DNA of 23,854 nt from Syntrophomonadaceae bacterium (lineage in GTDB: Bacteria; Bacillota; Dethiobacteria; DTU022): NCBI GenBank assembly GCA_003553895.1, contig PWFM01000051.1, positions 1-23,854 of the forward strand, given 5' to 3'. The translations under genes were made by a program, and so were the position numbers. The notes beneath the pieces were generated by a model, which was given only the letters and a program-made list of their open reading frames with translations, was not told where the DNA came from and did not search any database. Below, in pieces: positions 6,096 through 14,058 of this stretch (positions are counted from its first letter, which is position 1; each line of letters opens with the position of its first letter).

Positions 6096-7893
6096 TGTTG
6101 GGAAAAGTGTAGTATTTTCACAGCTGACCGGATCCAAGGTAATGATTTCCAATTATGCCGGCACAACCGTGGAATTTACAAAAGGGCTGCTTACTACTGA
6201 AAGCGAGTCATTTGAAGTCCTCGATGCCCCCGGCACCTATAGCCTGGAACCGACTTCAAAAGTGGAAGAAGTGGCCTCAACCCTTGTTGATCAGGCCGAT
6301 ATAGTGATCAATGTTGTTGATGCCACCAATCTCGAGCGCAACCTGTTTTTGACTACGGAGCTGCTGGAAAGAGATGTCCCCTTGATCGTGGCTTTAAATA
6401 TGATTGATGAAGCCGGGCACAAGGGTGTGAAGATCGACGTAAAGAAGCTGGAAGAACTTTTGGGAGTGCCGGTAATCCCAACTGTTGCCGTGAGCGGTGA
6501 AGGACTGAAAGAACTGATTGATTATCTGCCGGAAGCGGTGAACAGGAAAAATAAACCTTTAAATATTCCCGACCGCTGGGCCTATATCGGGGAGCTGGTT
6601 GGAAAAGTCCAGGAAGTGGTCCACCGCCATCACAGCTGGTTGGAAACTCTCCAGGATGCCAGTCTGAGGCCGTCAACCGGCCTTCCGATTGCCGCTTTGG
6701 TTCTTTTTATAGCTTTTCAGCTGGTAATAGGCCTGGGTGAATTTCTTCATGAATTCATGGAAGATTATATTTTCGAAGGGTTTTATGAGACCCTGCTTCT
6801 GTATTTGAGCGAAGCCCTTGGCAGCGGAGGGTTTTTGCATGATATATTGATCGGCCAGCTGGTTGATGGAGCCATTGACTTTGAAGAGTCGCTCGGAGTT
6901 TTGACAACCGGAGTATTTGTTGAACTGGGCGTAGTCCTGCCTTTTTTGGCGGTTTTTTATATGGTCCTCGGGTTCCTGGAGGATTCCGGCTACCTGCCTC
7001 GTCTTGCCGTTATGGTCGACCGCAGCATGCACAGGCTTGGCTTGCACGGTTATTCTATCATTCCGATGGTGCTCGGCTTTGGTTGCAACGTGCCGGCGGC
7101 GCTGGCTGCCCGCAACCTGGAAAGCCGGAGAGAAAGATTTATTGCCTGTACTCTAATGTCGGTAGCCATCCCCTGCATGGCCCAGCTGGCCCTGATCGTG
7201 GGGCTGGTGGGACGGCATGGTTTTGAATACCTGGCTGTAGTTTTTGCTTCCCTCTTTTTTATCTGGGTAGTTCTCGGCCTGATCATAGACCGGGTAATGC
7301 CCGGCTATACCCCATCCATGATCATAGAAATTCCCCCCTATCGCATCCCCAGTATTAAGGCCCAGGCCAAAAAACTGGGGATGCGGATCAGGGGCTTCCT
7401 GGTTCATGCCACTCCGTATATATTAGGCGGGATCCTGGTTGTAAATATACTCTATACGCTGGGCATAATCCACTTCCTGGGAGTTCTCTTTGCTCCGGCA
7501 GTCCAGGGGTTGCTCGGCCTTCCCGGAGATGCTGTTTCAACCCTGCTGATCGGTTTTTTACGTAAAGACGTAGCAGTGGCAATGATGATTCCTCTCGGTC
7601 TGGATGCGCGCCAGCTGGTAATCGGGGCTGTGGTCCTGGCCGCATATTTTCCCTGCGCCGCCACTTTCACAGTTCTGGTTAAGGAAATGGGTGTTGTCGA
7701 CATGGCTAAATCGGCCGTAATTATGATCGTAACGGCTTTTTCAGCCGGGTTTATTCTTAACCTGCTGCTGGATACGTTAATCCCCGCTGCTTACCTGGCC
7801 GCCGCCCTGATAGCCTTAAGCCTGATCCTGCCTATGGTCCTGGGCAGCACTTCGGATCGGAGAGAGCTCTCCGATTTGGATGAAACGGCCTGA
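6058..7893 (+). CDS. feoB: Ferrous iron transporter FeoB (GTPase-permease)
   Basis: FeoB imports Fe(II) under anaerobic conditions. The cytosolic G domain shows G1 GNPNVGKS (about residues 10-17), G2 region SNYAGTTVE, G3 DAPGTYS and G4 NMID, followed by the helical regulatory domain. The membrane part contains VLGFGCNVPAALAARNLESRR and, in the second Gate region, SVAIPCMAQLALI where E. coli-type FeoB has PxxxCxARxP. At 611 residues it is shorter than E. coli FeoB (about 770) and has no C-terminal cysteine-rich extension, the usual state in Firmicutes. The start is ATG 6058 or TTG 6064: GGAGG (6050-6054) is only 3 bases from the ATG but 9 from the TTG. A 20-residue longer reading from 5998 would run through feoA and is unlikely. 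Confidence 0.93.
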   Translation: MSLRKLVLAGNPNVGKSVVFSQLTGSKVMISNYAGTTVEFTKGLLTTESESFEVLDAPGTYSLEPTSKVEEVASTLVDQADIVINVVDATNLERNLFLTTELLERDVPLIVALNMIDEAGHKGVKIDVKKLEELLGVPVIPTVAVSGEGLKELIDYLPEAVNRKNKPLNIPDRWAYIGELVGKVQEVVHRHHSWLETLQDASLRPSTGLPIAALVLFIAFQLVIGLGEFLHEFMEDYIFEGFYETLLLYLSEALGSGGFLHDILIGQLVDGAIDFEESLGVLTTGVFVELGVVLPFLAVFYMVLGFLEDSGYLPRLAVMVDRSMHRLGLHGYSIIPMVLGFGCNVPAALAARNLESRRERFIACTLMSVAIPCMAQLALIVGLVGRHGFEYLAVVFASLFFIWVVLGLIIDRVMPGYTPSMIIEIPPYRIPSIKAQAKKLGMRIRGFLVHATPYILGGILVVNILYTLGIIHFLGVLFAPAVQGLLGLPGDAVSTLLIGFLRKDVAVAMMIPLGLDARQLVIGAVVLAAYFPCAATFTVLVKEMGVVDMAKSAVIMIVTAFSAGFILNLLLDTLIPAAYLAAALIALSLILPMVLGSTSDRRELSDLDETA

Positions 7894-7924
7894 AGTTATG
7901 GCTATGCCGGAAAAGCTTATGGTT

Positions 7925-7958
7925 AAGGCGGCAGGCTTGATCCTTTATCTGCCGCCTT
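7925..7958 (+). terminator. Terminator hairpin after feoB
   Basis: AAGGCGGCAG (7925-7934) and CTGCCGCCTT (7949-7958) form a perfect 10-bp GC-rich stem with a 14-nt loop, 32 bases after the feoB stop. It has little T-run, but its position and stability fit the end of the feoAB transcript. Confidence 0.6.
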
Positions 7959-8033
7959 CTATACACAGACCACACTTTCTAAGCTTCTCCCAATCACCAC
8001 ATGATGGCTAAACTGTCCTCGTAATATTGGTAG

Positions 8034-8075
8034 CCTTGTTATACACGCGCCATATCAATTCGAAAACTAACAAGG
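8034..8075. repeat. 8-bp inverted repeat in the feoB-mrfB gap
   Basis: CCTTGTTA (8034-8041) is matched by TAACAAGG (8068-8075) across 26 nt. It lies between two convergent genes. A 32-codon frame starting at 8087 with an AAGGTGAG ribosome binding site follows it on the plus strand but runs into mrfB. No function is assigned; the rest of 7960-8126 shows nothing further. Confidence 0.35.
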
Positions 8076-8126
8076 TGAGCGGGTTAATGTGGGTTTCCAG
8101 GTTTTTTCGCCCGGTTGCCGGCCGGT

Positions 8127-9362
8127 TCAGGAACCGAGGCGCCGGTTTAGCCTGTCCCTTCTGTGCATCAGGCCCCGGGTGTTAAATTCACGGCTTCCCC
8201 CCGAAAAGCCGTTCTGGTTCGTCCGGGCCAGGGGGAGAGCTTTTTCAGTTAGCTCCAGGGCGGTTTGGAAGCGGCCTTCTTTATGCTCATAGTACTTGGC
8301 CAGTTCAACCAGGGCGGGGATGCTAAGGGGGTTGTTTGCCGCCGCCTCTTTCCATATCTTTATTGCTTCCTGCCACCGGCCCTGTCGTTTGAAATGGAGG
8401 GACAGCTTCAAAGCTGCTTCTTCGGCCAGGGGATCTGGGAAATGACTGGAGGCTTCCCGGAGATATTCGATCCCTTCAGAACTGCGCCCCGATTCCAGGC
8501 AGAGCGATCCCAGGGCCAGTGCTTCAGCAGGATGTTTGGCCAGCTGACCGGCGGCGGTGCGGTAAACCCTTTCCAGCAGGGTGACCATGGAGAGAATATC
8601 CAAAACATTATGGTGAAATACTTTTTTTAGCAGGCCTGTTTCGCCGCGTCTGAGGTAATTGAAATATACTTCAGGGATTTCAGCCCCCGGGATATCGCCG
8701 GTGCGCTTTAATTCCAGCAGTGTTTCTTCAATCGAACGCAGCGATCGGGAAGCCAGTCTTTTCCTCCACAAAGTCCTGGCGCACTGCAGCAGGTCCAGGT
8801 GCTGTCCTGGTTCGGCAGGGTTAAACCCGGCTATCGTCTGGCGGGTCCTGATCAGGGGCAGATCAAATTGTTTGCCATTAAAGGTGATCAAAGCCTGGTA
8901 GCCGGATAAGGAATTATTGAGATGGCTTAAAATGGCCCTTTCTTCACCGGGCCGGCGCAGAAAATACTGGCGCAGTATGAAATGATGGCCTTCTGCCCAG
9001 CCCAGGCCGATCAGGAAAGCCCAGGTGCCGGTTCCCCCGGAAAGGCCGGTTGTTTCTATGTCGAGAAAGATTGATGCGCCGGGGTTGAAGTCGCAAAGCT
9101 TTTCATCCCGGGCGGCCAGGGCCAGTTCCGGGCCAAAGCAGGAGAGGAATCCGGCGAGGGTACTTCCTCCGTGCTTGTGATCCAGGGGGAATCGAATTTC
9201 ACGCAGGTAACAGGGCCCGTAAGCGGTTTTTTCTTCCCTTCCTTCACCGGGAAAAAGATCTTCCCGGGCTGCTTTTTCCAGGTCTTCAGCCATCTGGCGC
9301 CCCGTCTTTATTTCCCCGCTTCCGCGCAGGGCCGAGAGACGTGAACCGAGGTCCCGTTTCAC
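8127..9362 (-). CDS. mrfB: RNase H-like exonuclease with TPR-like tail, MrfB/YprB family
   Basis: In Bacillus subtilis MrfB (YprB) is the exonuclease partner of MrfA in repair of mitomycin C lesions. This 411-residue protein has the DnaQ/RNase H-like core: FLDIETTGLSGGTG (D101, E103), ITFNGKQFDLPLI (D167) and HHNVLDILSM (D255), together the DEDD set. The C-terminal third (about 270-390) is helical with TPR-like repeats (ALALGSLCLESGR, AALKLSLHFKRQGRW, ALVELAKYYEHKEGR). The start is GTG 9362, in a GTGA overlap with the mrfA stop and with GAGGTGA seven bases upstream. Longer in-frame starts lie inside mrfA and are rejected. The tight coupling supports joint function. Confidence 0.88.
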   Translation of the reverse strand: MKRDLGSRLSALRGSGEIKTGRQMAEDLEKAAREDLFPGEGREEKTAYGPCYLREIRFPLDHKHGGSTLAGFLSCFGPELALAARDEKLCDFNPGASIFLDIETTGLSGGTGTWAFLIGLGWAEGHHFILRQYFLRRPGEERAILSHLNNSLSGYQALITFNGKQFDLPLIRTRQTIAGFNPAEPGQHLDLLQCARTLWRKRLASRSLRSIEETLLELKRTGDIPGAEIPEVYFNYLRRGETGLLKKVFHHNVLDILSMVTLLERVYRTAAGQLAKHPAEALALGSLCLESGRSSEGIEYLREASSHFPDPLAEEAALKLSLHFKRQGRWQEAIKIWKEAAANNPLSIPALVELAKYYEHKEGRFQTALELTEKALPLARTNQNGFSGGSREFNTRGLMHRRDRLNRRLGS

Positions 9363-11644
9363 TTCAAGATCACCTCGATCAGCTGAAGAGTTTGCTCTTT
9401 GCCGGGATCGCCACCCTGGTAGGCAGGGCCGGTGCAGGAGGGGCAACCTTCAACGCACCTGCAGTCGGTGATCACCTTACGGGCTGCCATAAAGATATCT
9501 TTGTAGCTGCGGTAGATTTCGGCGGAGTAGCCAACCCCTCCCGGGAAATTGTCATAAAGGTAGAGGGTCGGCTGTTCAGTAAAAGGGGCCTTGACCTGGC
9601 TTACGGCCCGCAGGTCTCGCGGATCGCCCATCAGGAAAAAAGCCGCCACCTGGGGCAGGAGGTTGGCCAGGCCGATCAGGCCTGATTGAACGGCAGATAA
9701 GGGCATGCCGCCAAGTGAGTCCGGGGGAAAAGAGATCCAGAAGGCAGTGGTATGCATTTCAGTTTCCGGGAGATCAACCGGCCCGGCGCCCAGATTTTCA
9801 TGGGTATTGAAACGGATTTTTTTGAACATCGAAACCAGGGCATTAATCCGGACATCGCCCCAGAATTTGTGCACCGTAGCAGCTTCTTCTTCAAATACTT
9901 CCAGTGTTTTCAGGTCAACAGATAAATTGGCATCGGTAAAATAATTGACGTCGACCCGGCGCACGTATGCTTTTTTCTCTTCAAAATCAAGTTGTTCCAC
10001 CTGGTACTGAATCCCGCCGTGCATATAAATCGCTTCTTCGTGGACCAGCATCGGGGCGCTGAAGCGGTCAACTTCACCAATAACCCGGGGTTTGGGGTCG
10101 GTAATATCGATAATGACCACATTTTCCCGGGTGGCGCTGCGCAGGCTGATCTCTTCCGCCGGGTAGGCGTCCTCCATCCAGTGGTAACGGCCGTTGCTCA
10201 GGTAAAGCACATTTTCTTCTTCCAGGAAATGCAAGATTTCACCAATACCCGCCCTGCCCAGTTTTTCGTTCTGTTCAAAAGGCAGTTCAAACGCGGCGCA
10301 GCGGATGTGGTTGGTCAGGATAATCAGGTTATCGGGATCGGCCAGGGCCCGTTCCGGGGTGCGGCCAAAGAAATATTCGGGATTGGCGACGATATACTGG
10401 TTGAGTGGTTCGCTGTTGGCGATCAAAACAGCCAGGGATGTGCCGCTGCGCCTTCCTGAACGGCCGGCCTGCTGCCAGGTGCTGGCGATGCTGCCCGGGT
10501 AGCCGGTCATCAGGCAGGCATCGAGGGCCCCGATATCTATACCCAGTTCCAGGGCGTTGGTGCTGATCACTCCCTTGATGGTGCCCCGGCGGAGTCCTTC
10601 TTCGATAGCCCGCCTTTCCCGGGGCAGGTAGCCGCCCCGGTAGCCCTTGATAGGGCTGTCCTGGCCGGGTTTCAATTTCAAGCCCTGCTGCAGGTAGGTC
10701 AGCAGCACTTCCACTCCCAGGCGGCTGCGGGTAAAGATAATGGTTTGCACACCACGGCCTATCAATTTTCCGGCCAGGTTTTGCGCTTCCAGGAGGGGGC
10801 TTCGCCGCAGGCCCAGCTCGGGATTGACCAGGGGCGGGTTGTAAAAAATGAAGTGTTTCTCCGCCTGGGGAGCGCCGTTTTCAGTAATTACTTCCACCGG
10901 TTCTTCCACCAGCAGGTCGGCCAACTCTCCAGGGTTGGCAATAGTAGCCGAACAGAGTATGAACCTGGGACTGGAGCCGTAAAAAGCGCAGATTCGCTTT
11001 AAGCGGCGCATAACATTGGCGACGTGGCTGCCAAAGACGCCGCGGTACTGGTGCATTTCATCAATCACAATATACTTGAGGTTTTGAAACAGCTGCACCC
11101 ACTTGGTGTGGTGGGGCAGGATGGCTGAATGGAGCATATCCGGGTTGGTCACAACGATATGCCCGCTGCGCCTGATACCCTGGCGCAGACCCGGTTCAGT
11201 ATCTCCGTCGTAGGTGTAGCAGTTCAGGTTGGTGTCAAGGCCGGCCGTCAGATCGCGCAACTCGGCCACCTGGTCCTGGGAAAGGGCTTTGGTTGGAAAC
11301 AGGTAGAGGGCCCGGCTGGATGGATCTTTGATCAAAGAACTGACTACGGGCAGGTTGTAGCAGAGGGTTTTTCCGGAGGCGGTAGGCGTAACCACTACTA
11401 CACTGTTATTATTCAGGGCGGCATTGACGGCCCTGGCCTGGTGGCAGTACAGTTTATCGATGCCCCGGTTGGCCAGCGCTTCTTTCAGCCGGGGATCGAG
11501 TTGTTGCGGAAAATCGGCATAACTCCCTTCCGCGGGAGGGACGATTTCCCAGCGGGAAACATTGCTTATAAAAGCGGGATCGTCTTTCCACTGCTGCAGC
11601 AGTTCATTTAAATCATTCATTGAGTGAGCATCCGCCTTAAACAT
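9359..11644 (-). CDS. mrfA: DEAD/DEAH-box helicase with C-terminal DUF1998 Zn domain, MrfA/YprA family
   Basis: MrfA is a 3'-5' DNA helicase of superfamily 2 that acts with MrfB on mitomycin-type lesions in B. subtilis. The 761-residue protein shows motif I TPTASGKT (86-93), motif II DEMH (195-198), motif III CSATIANP, motif V TNALELGIDIG and motif VI QQAGRSGRR. The C-terminal DUF1998 region ends in C-R-C-x3-C-P-S-C (C728, C730, C734, C737), the same spacing as the four zinc-binding cysteines reported for MrfA. ATG 11644 is used here. ATG 11620, eight codons later with AAGGCGG ahead, is also possible, because a TATAAT at 11663-11668 on this strand would leave only about 12 bases of leader. 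It overlaps mrfB by 4 bases. Confidence 0.9.
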   Translation of the reverse strand: MFKADAHSMNDLNELLQQWKDDPAFISNVSRWEIVPPAEGSYADFPQQLDPRLKEALANRGIDKLYCHQARAVNAALNNNSVVVVTPTASGKTLCYNLPVVSSLIKDPSSRALYLFPTKALSQDQVAELRDLTAGLDTNLNCYTYDGDTEPGLRQGIRRSGHIVVTNPDMLHSAILPHHTKWVQLFQNLKYIVIDEMHQYRGVFGSHVANVMRRLKRICAFYGSSPRFILCSATIANPGELADLLVEEPVEVITENGAPQAEKHFIFYNPPLVNPELGLRRSPLLEAQNLAGKLIGRGVQTIIFTRSRLGVEVLLTYLQQGLKLKPGQDSPIKGYRGGYLPRERRAIEEGLRRGTIKGVISTNALELGIDIGALDACLMTGYPGSIASTWQQAGRSGRRSGTSLAVLIANSEPLNQYIVANPEYFFGRTPERALADPDNLIILTNHIRCAAFELPFEQNEKLGRAGIGEILHFLEEENVLYLSNGRYHWMEDAYPAEEISLRSATRENVVIIDITDPKPRVIGEVDRFSAPMLVHEEAIYMHGGIQYQVEQLDFEEKKAYVRRVDVNYFTDANLSVDLKTLEVFEEEAATVHKFWGDVRINALVSMFKKIRFNTHENLGAGPVDLPETEMHTTAFWISFPPDSLGGMPLSAVQSGLIGLANLLPQVAAFFLMGDPRDLRAVSQVKAPFTEQPTLYLYDNFPGGVGYSAEIYRSYKDIFMAARKVITDCRCVEGCPSCTGPAYQGGDPGKEQTLQLIEVILK

Positions 11645-11662
11645 AAGTTTGCCTTCTACTAT

Positions 11663-11668
11663 ATTATA
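11663..11668 (-). promoter_or_regulatory. Possible -10 element for mrfAB
   Basis: TATAAT is read on the minus strand, 19 bases before the annotated mrfA ATG. No good -35 sits at 17-18 bases. The remaining gap to the Fe-S gene (11669-11959) carries two small plus-strand hairpins: TTGCC/GGCAA near 11840-11855, and ATTTGC-AAGCA-GCAAAT (11924-11940) just before the ribosome binding site. No gene is visible in it. Confidence 0.35.
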
Positions 11669-11959
11669 TTCGACGCCTCATAAATAAAGTCCTACCTTTT
11701 TCGCGCAGCTTTTTATGACTTTAAAGGCAGGGCCTAAAACTGATGGAGGAAGCGCCGTGTTTGCGGCGAATTTAATACAGGCGGCGCCTATTTATGCATA
11801 ATGGAGCTGCAAAACCGTTGCCGGGCTGTTTATCTGCTTGCCGGAAGGGGCAATTTGTCTCGCAGGTTATACAGGCGGAAATTGCTGCGGCCCAATAACG
11901 GCCCTGACGGTTGTATATCGCTGATTTGCAAGCAGCAAATTTAAAAGGGAGGCATGGCA

Positions 11960-13057
11960 TTGGCACATCTTGCAGGCGGAAAAGAAGAAGCATACCGGGC
12001 CCTGGCCGACAGGTTGGGCCGGTTCCCGGTAGGAGTAGTCATTAACGAAACCTTGATGGAAATTTTGAAACTGCTCTACACAGAAGAAGAGGCTGAAACA
12101 GGAAGCAAGTTTCCCCTGAAACCGCGCCCTTTTGCAGAAATAAAGGAACTGACCGGGATGGAAGAAAGCAAGCTTACCGCCACCCTGGAAAACATGGCCA
12201 AAAAGGGCCTGGTAGTAGACATTCCGCGCAAGGGGACTACCTATTATATGCTATCCCCCGTAGTGGTCGGTTTTTTCGAGTACAGCCTGATGAGGACGGA
12301 CGGGGCCAATGTCAGGGAGTTATCGGCCCTGTACGAGCAATATTTCCAGGACCGGAATGTGGTCGAAGAAATATTTGGCACCGAGCCCAAGTTGTTCCGG
12401 GCCCTAATATATGAACATTATATCCCTGAATTGATTCAGACCGAAGTATTGGACTACGAGAAGGCGGAAGCGGTAATCCGGAAATCGGGGGGTGGGGGCC
12501 TTTCAGTTTGTGCCTGCCGTCATAAGGCCAGCCATACGGGCTATACCTGCCGTTTCCCAATGGAAGATATCTGCACCTCGCTGGGCCGGCCTGCTGATTG
12601 GCTGCTCAGGCGCGGATTTGCCCGGAAAGCCTCCGTGGATGACCTCCTTAAAAACCTTGAGCGCAGCTATAACCTGGGGCTGGTGCTGACCTGCGACAAC
12701 GTAATCAATGAACCGGCCTACATCTGCCACTGCTGCGGCTGCTGCTGCGGGCCCCTGCGGGCGATCAGCGAACACGGGATAATGGGAATAGAACCCAGTA
12801 ATTTTATCCCTGCTATCGAGAAAGAAAAATGCCTTGCCTGTGAGTCCTGCGTAGATCTATGCCATATCGGCGCCCTGAAGGAATCCACTCCGGACGCGCC
12901 GATCCTGGAAAGTGATATGTGCATTGGTTGCGGAGTTTGCGCTGCTTCCTGCCCGGGTGATGCATTAAAAATGGTCCGCCGGGAAAAGATTAAAACCCCA
13001 CCGGAGAATAAAATAACGCAGCTGGTGAGCATAGCCATGGAGAGAAATCGTTTTTAA
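11960..13057 (+). CDS. Winged-helix-like N-terminus plus cysteine-rich 4Fe-4S ferredoxin protein
   Basis: This 365-residue soluble protein has three parts. Residues about 20-110 look like a winged helix (FAEIKELTGMEESKLTATLENMAKKGLV, then a YYMLSP wing). The middle carries CACRH...YTC...MEDIC and a dense CHCCGCCCG run. The end has two ferredoxin motifs: CLACESCVDLCH and CIGCGVCAASCP. There are 19 cysteines in all, enough for two standard clusters plus at least one more. Related Fe-S proteins occur in anaerobes beside electron-transfer complexes, usually without a known reaction. The first ferredoxin motif lacks the usual proline after its last Cys. TTG 11960 is chosen, with AAGGGAGG ending 7 bases upstream; the ATG at 11954 is too close to it. 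It is monocistronic, so its partner is unknown. Confidence 0.8.
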   Translation: MAHLAGGKEEAYRALADRLGRFPVGVVINETLMEILKLLYTEEEAETGSKFPLKPRPFAEIKELTGMEESKLTATLENMAKKGLVVDIPRKGTTYYMLSPVVVGFFEYSLMRTDGANVRELSALYEQYFQDRNVVEEIFGTEPKLFRALIYEHYIPELIQTEVLDYEKAEAVIRKSGGGGLSVCACRHKASHTGYTCRFPMEDICTSLGRPADWLLRRGFARKASVDDLLKNLERSYNLGLVLTCDNVINEPAYICHCCGCCCGPLRAISEHGIMGIEPSNFIPAIEKEKCLACESCVDLCHIGALKESTPDAPILESDMCIGCGVCAASCPGDALKMVRREKIKTPPENKITQLVSIAMERNRF

Positions 13058-13116
13058 GCGGTTTAAGCTTGCCGGAGGCAATCTTCCGTTAAGCAGGGGT
13101 TAAAGAAATTACTTGA

Positions 13117-14058
13117 TCAGGCGCGGCAGCCCTGGTAAGCGCCGCGCTTTTTTAATTCGGATTCAACGTCGGCGGCGAGCTGGCCCGCACCCCTGGTCCA
13201 GTGCGGAGCGATTAGAAGCTCTCTTGAAGTAGCCTGGCTGGCCAGGCGGTGGACAACAATATGGGGAGCAAGCCTCTCCAGGCAGTCGCATAGAATGGGA
13301 ATGTAGTCTTCTTCTTTTTCATATATAGAGATTTCTCCTGCTCCGTATTGCCCGGCAAGGGGAGTGTTTTTAATGATCTGGAGATGATGAAACTTAACCC
13401 CGTCAACTCCAAGATAATTTAGGAACTCGATCGTCTCCAGCATCATTTTTACGGTTTCTCCAGGCAGGCCAAGGATAATATGGGCACAAATTAAAATACC
13501 CCTGCCGTGGGTTAATTTAACGGCTTGCTCGAAAGAGGCGGCATTATGTCCCCGGTTGATTACCTTAAGAGTCTGGTCGTGAGCCGATTGCAGGCCGTAT
13601 TCCACCCAAACATGGCATCTGCGGGCGTATTCCTGCACCAATTCGAGGATATCTTTTGTTATGCAATCCGGCCGGGTTGCTATGCTCAACCCGATTACGG
13701 CCTGGTGGGATAGGGCTTGATCATATAATTCTTTAAGCTGCTCCAGGGGAGCGTATGTATTGGTATACGACTGAAAATAGGCCAGGTGTTTTGCCCCGCT
13801 TTTTTTCTTCATGCCTTTCTCGATTTGCTCAGTGATGGAAAGTTTTTTAGAGGAGTGATTGTTCTCGTTGGCAAAAGGGGCAAAAGAAGAATTGGAGCAA
13901 TAACTGCAGCCTGTATAGCCTGTTGTTCCGTCTCGGTTAGGGCACGAAAAACCGGCATCGAGCGGGATTTTATAGACCGGGTGGCCAAATTTGAGGCGGA
14001 AGAACTGGTTTAACCGGTAATACCAGCCGGGCTGTCCTGGCTGGATCTGTTTACTCAT
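13117..14058 (-). CDS. YhcC-like radical SAM protein (TIGR01212 family)
   Basis: This 313-residue radical SAM protein has the family's cluster motif C39-x11-C51-x2-C54 (SCPNRDGTTGYTGCSYC), rather than the common CxxxCxxC. It also has the family segments FQSYTNTYAPL, IATRPDCI, WVEYGLQSAHD, HIILGLPGE and GVKFHHLQI. The family (E. coli YhcC) is widespread but its reaction is not established; a link to tRNA or nucleotide modification is only suggested. ATG 14058 is preferred: it overlaps the mnmG stop by 8 bases and has AAGGGGCGA upstream. The ATG at 14076 lies on top of that ribosome binding site. Coupling to mnmG, a tRNA-modifying enzyme, gives weak support for a role in tRNA. Confidence 0.88.
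   Translation of the reverse strand: MSKQIQPGQPGWYYRLNQFFRLKFGHPVYKIPLDAGFSCPNRDGTTGYTGCSYCSNSSFAPFANENNHSSKKLSITEQIEKGMKKKSGAKHLAYFQSYTNTYAPLEQLKELYDQALSHQAVIGLSIATRPDCITKDILELVQEYARRCHVWVEYGLQSAHDQTLKVINRGHNAASFEQAVKLTHGRGILICAHIILGLPGETVKMMLETIEFLNYLGVDGVKFHHLQIIKNTPLAGQYGAGEISIYEKEEDYIPILCDCLERLAPHIVVHRLASQATSRELLIAPHWTRGAGQLAADVESELKKRGAYQGCRA
13121..13153 (+). terminator. Plus-strand intrinsic terminator inside the yhcC 3' end
   Basis: GCGCGGC (13121-13127) pairs with GCCGCGC (13141-13147), followed by six T residues (13148-13153). It is in the right place and orientation to end the Fe-S gene transcript. It lies within the last codons of the convergent radical SAM gene, so the same DNA serves as coding sequence on one strand and terminator on the other. 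Confidence 0.65.

Noticed and set aside
8087..8185. 32-codon plus-strand frame with ATG and AAGGTGAG ribosome binding site in the feoB-mrfB gap
   Set aside because: More than half overlaps the mrfB 3' end antisense, the protein has no recognisable feature, and codon use looks like the shadow of a GC-rich gene.
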